Shown piece by piece: positions 33,484 through 37,827 of a DNA stretch of 37,827 nt. This DNA is from an uncultured Granulosicoccaceae bacterium (GTDB lineage: Bacteria; Pseudomonadota; Gammaproteobacteria; Granulosicoccales; Granulosicoccaceae). The stretch is from positions 1-37,827 of the forward strand of contig CALGJU010000142.1 of NCBI GenBank assembly GCA_937928685.1, written 5' to 3'. The translations under genes were made by a program, and so were the position numbers. The notes under the pieces were generated by a model. That model made no database searches. It saw nothing but the letters and a program-made list of their open reading frames with translations, and was not told the origin of the DNA. Each line of letters begins with the position of its first letter. Positions within the stretch are counted from its first letter, which is position 1.

Positions 33484-34248
33484 CTACCGCTGCGGATTGC
33501 TCACCAAGCGGCCGAAAATCCAGCCCGTGATGCCTGAATCGACCGCGGTGACGTTAACCCACCCGCCCTGACGACCGATCTCACTCAATTCATCACCACG
33601 CTCGACCTGCACCAGAATTGAATAGCCATTGCCCGGCCCCTTGCGTAAGTTAACCACCTCAGCATCAACGTACAGCATCTCGCCGAAACTGACATCCGGG
33701 CCAGATGAAGTACCAATCACTACCGGGGTAACGACTCTGTCATCCACAGTCACGATAGTGAAAGTATTTTCTGCGGGCTCAGCGGCTGTGGTAACCACCG
33801 ACGTAATTGGATCTTCAGCGTCTACCGCACTGGAAGCGGCAGTGCTACTTTCAATAGCAGTGGGTGTTGCCTCTACTATGCGTCCGATCTTGCTGCTGCC
33901 CGGCAAATACCAAAAAGCGAAATATCCACCAATTGCCATAATCGACAATACCGCAAGCCCACGCCCCCAGACACCAGCCGCACTGACCAGGTCGCCGTCT
34001 TCACCTGGCCCCAACAACAACCGGCTACCAGATTGACGCATACGATCATTGTGCATTTTTACAAATACAAGGCCGGTAATAATGGCAATTGGCCAAACCA
34101 CAAGCGCGGCCATTGAGCCAAGTTCTGTAAAATACAGCACAGCGAACACGAGTGTTAGAAACACTGCAGCGGCAACACTACTATAGATAAGCCCCAACGG
34201 CCCAAGGACCAGGGTCATAGCGAATTGTGTAGACAGCGATTTCAACAT
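33484..34248 (-). CDS. Membrane protein with C-terminal SH3b domain
   Basis: The protein has 254 residues from ATG 34248 (AAGAG upstream); the frame extends 73 codons further but without hydrophobic or family-like sequence. Two N-terminal transmembrane helices (TLVLGPLGLIYSSVAAAVFL, ALVVWPIAIITGLVFV) are followed by a basic loop, a third helix (GLAVLSIMAIGGYFAFWYL), a Ser/Thr/Ala-rich linker, and an SH3b domain at about 200-254: VDAEVVNLRKGPGNGYSILV, VERGDELSEIGRQGGWVNV, and GITGWIFGRLVSN. Bacterial SH3b domains usually bind peptidoglycan or proteins. I infer an inner-membrane anchored periplasmic sensor or adaptor. It is divergent from the Cys-repeat protein gene. Confidence 0.8.
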   Translation of the reverse strand: MLKSLSTQFAMTLVLGPLGLIYSSVAAAVFLTLVFAVLYFTELGSMAALVVWPIAIITGLVFVKMHNDRMRQSGSRLLLGPGEDGDLVSAAGVWGRGLAVLSIMAIGGYFAFWYLPGSSKIGRIVEATPTAIESSTAASSAVDAEDPITSVVTTAAEPAENTFTIVTVDDRVVTPVVIGTSSGPDVSFGEMLYVDAEVVNLRKGPGNGYSILVQVERGDELSEIGRQGGWVNVTAVDSGITGWIFGRLVSNPQR

Positions 34249-34541
34249 AACAAAGCTCTTGATACCAAAGCGACAGTCAGCGTAAAGGTGAGGTAGCGTA
34301 TGTTCAAAATCATACACAGTCACAGACGACCGTAAGTTGACGGAGGTCTGAAACACCTTTGACGTCTCACCCCACTGTTGCGACCAAAAAACCGCTTTCT
34401 TTACCCAGCCGACAGACCTGCCAGAACCACACACCTGACACCGCCCGATTCCGCAAATCGGCTGCAACCTATTGGGAATTCAGCTTGTTCTCAACTACCT
34501 TTAAGGTTTAGTGTGATCAAAATCACACGGAGACCGGCACA
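34249..34541. promoter_or_regulatory. Divergent intergenic region with a CRP-type palindrome
   Basis: No gene is supported. It contains a small CCGATT/AATCGG inverted repeat near 34445-34461 and, at its right end, GTGTGAT-CAAA-ATCACAC (34511-34528). It presumably holds promoters for the SH3b protein (minus) and the Cys-repeat protein (plus). Confidence 0.5.
34511..34528. promoter_or_regulatory. CRP/FNR-family-type operator or leader hairpin
   Basis: GTGTGATCAAAATCACAC contains TGTGA-N6-TCACA, the exact core of the E. coli CRP site, within a 7-bp perfect stem with loop CAAA. It directly abuts the GGAG ribosome-binding site (34529-34532) of the gene starting at 34542. A bound regulator would therefore sit downstream of most possible transcription starts, suggesting repression or roadblock. 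As RNA, the same sequence forms a hairpin beside the ribosome-binding site. Confidence 0.65.
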
Positions 34542-36092
34542 ATGCGACACCGATTATTGGCTACCTTTCTGCTCATTTTTCTGCCACTGAGCGCACATGC
34601 AGTGTATTTTCCAGACGGCATCGATTGGACTCACCCCTCCCAGAGTCGCTTCGTGCAATCGCTGTATCTCAACATGCTGGGCCGGGCTCCGGATCCATCA
34701 GAGACGCGACAACGAGTGAGAGATCTGAGAACCAACGACAATCGAACCGCTCGATTACGCATTTTTGAATCCATCAGCCAACTGCCCGAATACCAAAGCA
34801 TCTTTAACGATAACAGCCGATCCTGGCAGATATACCGAGCGCCTGACTACAATTACAACAATGGCGTCGGTTTCTGGCGATATGAAGCCGCCGCCAATGC
34901 ACCGGAAAACTTCCAAAACCTGCCTGGCAATCGAGCGTTCTCTGAAGCCATTGCACACAGCCTTGCCAATTATTACAACGCATTCTGCTATCGCGGTGAA
35001 CCTTGTATTAATAACCCCGAACTCGCTCGTGATCGCGGCTCCAATGTGCTTCCACAAACCACAAGCAGTCGAGCGCACGCCTGCGCAGACCCGACCAATC
35101 TGACCAGTCAGTACAAATGGGTCGCCATCAATGGCACCACCTACCCTCGCGGCATCGGTCGAAACACTATTTGCATGGAAGATTCTTATTATGAAACTGA
35201 CCAGCTGGCGTTGAAGCACTATCAGTGTGAAAGCGGCTTTGAAAATTGCCGTCGCAACCCTGACTTTGATATTCGCGCCAGCCGCGCCGGCACCGATAAC
35301 AACGGCAATGCATCACTATTCTTCCGCGATGGTTCACGACTGGCGGTAATGGAAGTGGATGCGGTACAAGACAACGCCGGTGTAATAGTTGATCCCCAAA
35401 CTGATTCAGAACTGCTATTCAATAGTAACGCTCACGAATGTGCTGACAACACCAAAACCACCAGCAGATTCACCTGGAAAGGCACCACCCGGACAGTCGA
35501 GTCAAAGGGCATCGGGGCAAACACTGTGTGCATGGAAAACTACTACTATGCGGTTGAAAGGCTCACCCTGGTGAGGCATCAATGCTCTACTGGCTTTACC
35601 GATTGCCAACCCGACCCGAAGAACAATATCAAGGCAGAACGCCGCACTCGAGTTGACGGCAACCCGGGGCTTCTATTTGCCAACGGCACAACACTTTCTT
35701 TAACCGCTCGCGGGGTATCACCCACGAATACAACTCTGACCGACGCAAATAACACCCGCCCAATCGGTGACATTCCTGTGGCCGAAACACAGCCACAGAT
35801 GCGAATTTATAACGGCAGTGATTGCGCAGATGCCACCAAGCGGGTGAGCCAGTTTAAGTGGAAAAGCAGTGGCTTAAACAGCTGGCCGGACGGGGTTGGC
35901 GGTCGATTTATCTGCCAGACGAATTCCTACTATGAAATCGAACAATCCAGACTCAGATACTATACTTGCGAAATTAACTACACCAATTGCCGAGCCAACC
36001 CTCGCAAGGATATCAATATCAGTCAAGTAAGCCAGGATGGCAGCATCTGGGCTCTGAGTAACGGCGACCAGCTAACTCTTATTAGCAAATAA
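34542..36092 (+). CDS. Secreted protein with DUF4214-like domain and three cysteine-rich repeats
   Basis: This 516-residue protein has a signal peptide (MRHRLLATFLLIFLPLSAHA) and a GGAG ribosome-binding site. The N-terminal part (FVQSLYLNMLGRAPDPSETR, LRIFESISQLPEYQSIF) matches the pattern of DUF4214 domains found in cell-surface and S-layer-associated proteins. Three copies of an approximately 90-residue module follow, starting at Cys181, Cys300 and Cys428. Each reads Cys-Ala-Asp, an FxWK-like strand, G[IV]G then [IV]C, a YYE-like stretch, then two more Cys with a following NP/DP, so four cysteines per repeat probably form two disulfides. I do not recognise the module; it may be a carbohydrate- or protein-binding unit. 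It is regulated by the adjacent CRP-type palindrome if that is functional. Confidence 0.8.
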   Translation: MRHRLLATFLLIFLPLSAHAVYFPDGIDWTHPSQSRFVQSLYLNMLGRAPDPSETRQRVRDLRTNDNRTARLRIFESISQLPEYQSIFNDNSRSWQIYRAPDYNYNNGVGFWRYEAAANAPENFQNLPGNRAFSEAIAHSLANYYNAFCYRGEPCINNPELARDRGSNVLPQTTSSRAHACADPTNLTSQYKWVAINGTTYPRGIGRNTICMEDSYYETDQLALKHYQCESGFENCRRNPDFDIRASRAGTDNNGNASLFFRDGSRLAVMEVDAVQDNAGVIVDPQTDSELLFNSNAHECADNTKTTSRFTWKGTTRTVESKGIGANTVCMENYYYAVERLTLVRHQCSTGFTDCQPDPKNNIKAERRTRVDGNPGLLFANGTTLSLTARGVSPTNTTLTDANNTRPIGDIPVAETQPQMRIYNGSDCADATKRVSQFKWKSSGLNSWPDGVGGRFICQTNSYYEIEQSRLRYYTCEINYTNCRANPRKDINISQVSQDGSIWALSNGDQLTLISK

Positions 36093-36168
36093 GACCACTG
36101 CAAAAACCAACCACAGCTCACAGTCCCAACAACTATAGAAAAGTAGTAGAATGCCCCACTAAAACCCC

Positions 36169-36193
36169 GGGCGCTGTTATCAACACAGCGCCC
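36169..36193 (+). terminator. Perfect 9-bp GC-rich hairpin between the Cys-repeat gene and the ABC-F gene
   Basis: GGGCGCTGT, loop TATCAAC, ACAGCGCCC. It follows the Cys-repeat gene by 76 bp and precedes the ABC-F start by 25 bp. Only TTACT follows, so as a terminator it is weak. A possible -10 element (TATAGA near 36135) lies upstream, which would put this hairpin in the ABC-F leader as an attenuator-like structure. Confidence 0.6.
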
Positions 36194-36218
36194 TTACTGA
36201 CCCCGCGAATCATAAGCC

Positions 36219-37827
36219 ATGTTGACGTTTACCAATTTGTGCATCCGTCGAGGACCCCGTGTTCTCATTGATGAATGCACATTTACCATTCATCGTGGCC
36301 ATAAGGTCGGCATTACCGGTGCTAACGGCACGGGCAAAACCACACTCTTCCACTTAATACTCGGCAATCTCGCCCCCGACAGCGGCGACTTTGACATGCC
36401 CTCCAACCTGGTGGTGTCACATGTCGCACAAGAGGTTAAGGCCACAGATCGCAACGCAGTCGAATTTGTTATTGACGGTGATCAAGAACTTAGACAACTG
36501 CAAAATCGACTTGAACAAACCAATGATGACGGCATAAAGCAAGCTGAAATACATTCCGCCATTGAGGTAGCCGGGGGTTACACCGCAAAAGCACGAGCAT
36601 CGACGTTATTAAACGGACTCGGCTTTAGTACCGAGCAATTGAGCCAGCCCGTTAACAGTTTTTCAGGTGGCTGGCGGATGCGGTTGAACTTAGCACAAGC
36701 ACTGATGTGCCGGTCAGACGTACTACTTCTTGATGAGCCAACCAACCACCTTGATCTGGATGCCGTCATCTGGCTTGAAGTGTGGTTGAAAAATTACGAT
36801 GGCACACTGCTTCTCATTTCACATGACCGTGAATTTCTGGATAATGTGGTTAAGGAAATTGCACATGTGGAACATAAAACCCTGAAGCTATACACCGGCA
36901 ACTATTCCGCGTTCGAACGATTGCGCGCTGAACATTTATCTGTTCAACAATCAGCCTACATTAAGCAACAACGCGACATCGCACACATGAGTGATTTCGT
37001 CCGACGCTTTAAAGCCAAAGCCACAAAGGCCAAACAAGCGCAAAGCCGCGTCAAAGCGCTGGAACGACTTGAACTCATAGCCCCTGCGCACGTTGACTCG
37101 CAATTTAAATTCAGCTTTAAAGATCCGGACAAACTTCCAGATCCGCTACTACGAATCAAAGCGGCGTCCGTCGGTTACAACGGCACCGCACTGTTAGAAA
37201 AAATAAAGTTGGAGCTGCACAACGACGCCCGTATCGGGCTACTGGGTCCTAATGGTGCTGGTAAATCCACACTCATCAAAATGCTCGCAGGCGAGCTTGA
37301 TGCCATGAGCGGGGAATTCCAATTCGCAAAAGACGTGAACATCGCGTACTTCGCTCAGCATCAGCTGGATCAACTCAATGTCAACGACACACCACTGGAT
37401 CATCTACAACAACTGGATGAAAAAGCCAGTGAGTCGGAGTTACGCAATTTTCTCGGTGGCTTCGGCTTTCAGGGTGATCGGGTATTCGATAAAGTGGCAC
37501 CATTTTCAGGCGGTGAAAAAGCGCGACTCGTTCTGGCCATGCTTGTCTACCAACGACCCAACCTACTGCTGCTGGATGAGCCAAGCAACCACTTAGATAT
37601 TGAAATGCGCCATGCATTAACTGTTGCCATTCAGGAATTCAACGGCGGCATTGTTTTAATTTCGCATGATAGACATCTGCTTAAAATGGCCTGCGATACC
37701 TTATTACTGGTACATGACGGGTGCGTAGAAGAGTTCGACGGTGATATCGACAGCTATCCTAACTGGCTACAAAATCGAGACAAACCAAGCAGTAGCACTT
37801 CAGGTGCGACATCAGCTGCCGGTGCCA
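36219..37827 (+). CDS. yheS: ABC-F ATP-binding protein, YheS type (3' end beyond the window)
   Basis: The frame is open from ATG 36219 to the window edge, giving 536 residues of a cytoplasmic, non-transporting ABC-F protein acting on ribosomes. Two nucleotide-binding domains are complete: Walker A1 GANGTGKT (from residue 34), signature SFSGGWRMRLNLAQAL, Walker B DEPTNHLDLDAVIW, the inter-domain linker with RFKAKATKAKQAQSR and LELIAPAHVD, Walker A2 GPNGAGKST (from residue 343), FSGGEKARLVLAM and DEPSNHLDIEMRHAL. Similarity to E. coli YheS is high throughout (VIDGDQELRQL, PVNSFSGGWRMRLNLAQAL, GGFGFQGDRV). The missing part is the variable C-terminal region, which in YheS runs about 100 residues more. 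The family regulates or rescues stalled translation. Confidence 0.93.
   Translation, partial: MLTFTNLCIRRGPRVLIDECTFTIHRGHKVGITGANGTGKTTLFHLILGNLAPDSGDFDMPSNLVVSHVAQEVKATDRNAVEFVIDGDQELRQLQNRLEQTNDDGIKQAEIHSAIEVAGGYTAKARASTLLNGLGFSTEQLSQPVNSFSGGWRMRLNLAQALMCRSDVLLLDEPTNHLDLDAVIWLEVWLKNYDGTLLLISHDREFLDNVVKEIAHVEHKTLKLYTGNYSAFERLRAEHLSVQQSAYIKQQRDIAHMSDFVRRFKAKATKAKQAQSRVKALERLELIAPAHVDSQFKFSFKDPDKLPDPLLRIKAASVGYNGTALLEKIKLELHNDARIGLLGPNGAGKSTLIKMLAGELDAMSGEFQFAKDVNIAYFAQHQLDQLNVNDTPLDHLQQLDEKASESELRNFLGGFGFQGDRVFDKVAPFSGGEKARLVLAMLVYQRPNLLLLDEPSNHLDIEMRHALTVAIQEFNGGIVLISHDRHLLKMACDTLLLVHDGCVEEFDGDIDSYPNWLQNRDKPSSSTSGATSAAGA

Noticed and set aside
34249-34467. 73-codon N-terminal extension of the SH3b protein frame
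   Set aside because: It is Cys/Trp-rich without domain character, and ATG 34248 has AAGAG upstream and begins right before the first membrane helix.

Overview
This window reads as a chromosomal segment of a free-living, probably marine, Gram-negative proteobacterium, most likely a gammaproteobacterium. The evidence is an ABC-F protein very close to enterobacterial YheS, outer-membrane type lipoprotein signals, a cytochrome b561/YceI cluster, sulfatase and sulfotransferase genes, and a bacterial xanthine dehydrogenase. Base composition looks balanced and even. I see no rRNA, tRNA, insertion sequence, prophage, CRISPR array or plasmid functions. The genus assignment is left open.

Layout, left to right. 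(1) 288-3338: an ammonium-transporter domain fused to PAS, GGDEF and EAL domains, followed by a DMT-family permease. (2) 4518-6807, minus strand: a lipoprotein, then a eukaryote-like sulfotransferase whose stop codon overlaps the start of an alpha/beta hydrolase. (3) 7091-9315, plus strand: a Tat-exported protein ending in a 9-bp tandem repeat, a small acidic protein and a phytanoyl-CoA-dioxygenase-like protein. (4) 9325-11720, minus strand: a periplasmic molybdopterin-oxidoreductase-fold protein without a cysteine ligand, translationally coupled to a hybrid histidine kinase. (5) 11825-15601: a formylglycine-type sulfatase and two divergent DMT permeases. (6) 15746-18207: an AI-2E family membrane protein and a secreted protein resembling Bacillus Tgl transglutaminase around its cysteine. 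It shares a bidirectional terminator with (7) a CHRD-domain lipoprotein (18277-19791) carrying 21 copies of a 24-bp repeat. (8) 20185-24896, plus strand: rhomboid protease, a fourth DMT permease, then a GT87-like membrane protein and a PLP aminotransferase behind three GTCATGAC palindromes spaced exactly 23 bp apart. (9) 25064-25363: a tiny glycine-zipper protein with a strong terminator. (10) 25420-27890, minus strand: yceI, a cytochrome b561-YceI fusion and a MOSC protein, arranged as an operon. (11) 28307-33327: a second PhyH-type dioxygenase convergent with xdhAB and a small unknown gene. (12) 33484-36092: an SH3b membrane protein, and divergently a secreted protein with three cysteine-rich repeats behind a perfect CRP-type palindrome. 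(13) 36219-end: the start of a yheS-like ABC-F gene, cut by the window edge.

Functional links I infer: ammonium sensing tied to cyclic-di-GMP turnover; sulfate-ester chemistry (sulfotransferase, sulfatase); molybdenum-cofactor enzymes (XdhAB, MOSC, and a SUOX-like fold that may have become a sensor); and a cell-envelope set (CHRD lipoprotein, Tgl-like protein, rhomboid, SH3b protein, Cys-repeat protein). No single locus is an obvious new defence or mobile system. The most unusual signals are the Amt-PAS-GGDEF-EAL fusion, the 23-bp-periodic palindrome array, the Tgl-like protein with Gln where Tgl has its catalytic Glu, the cysteine-less SUOX-fold partner of the hybrid kinase, and the triple Cys-repeat protein with its palindromic leader.
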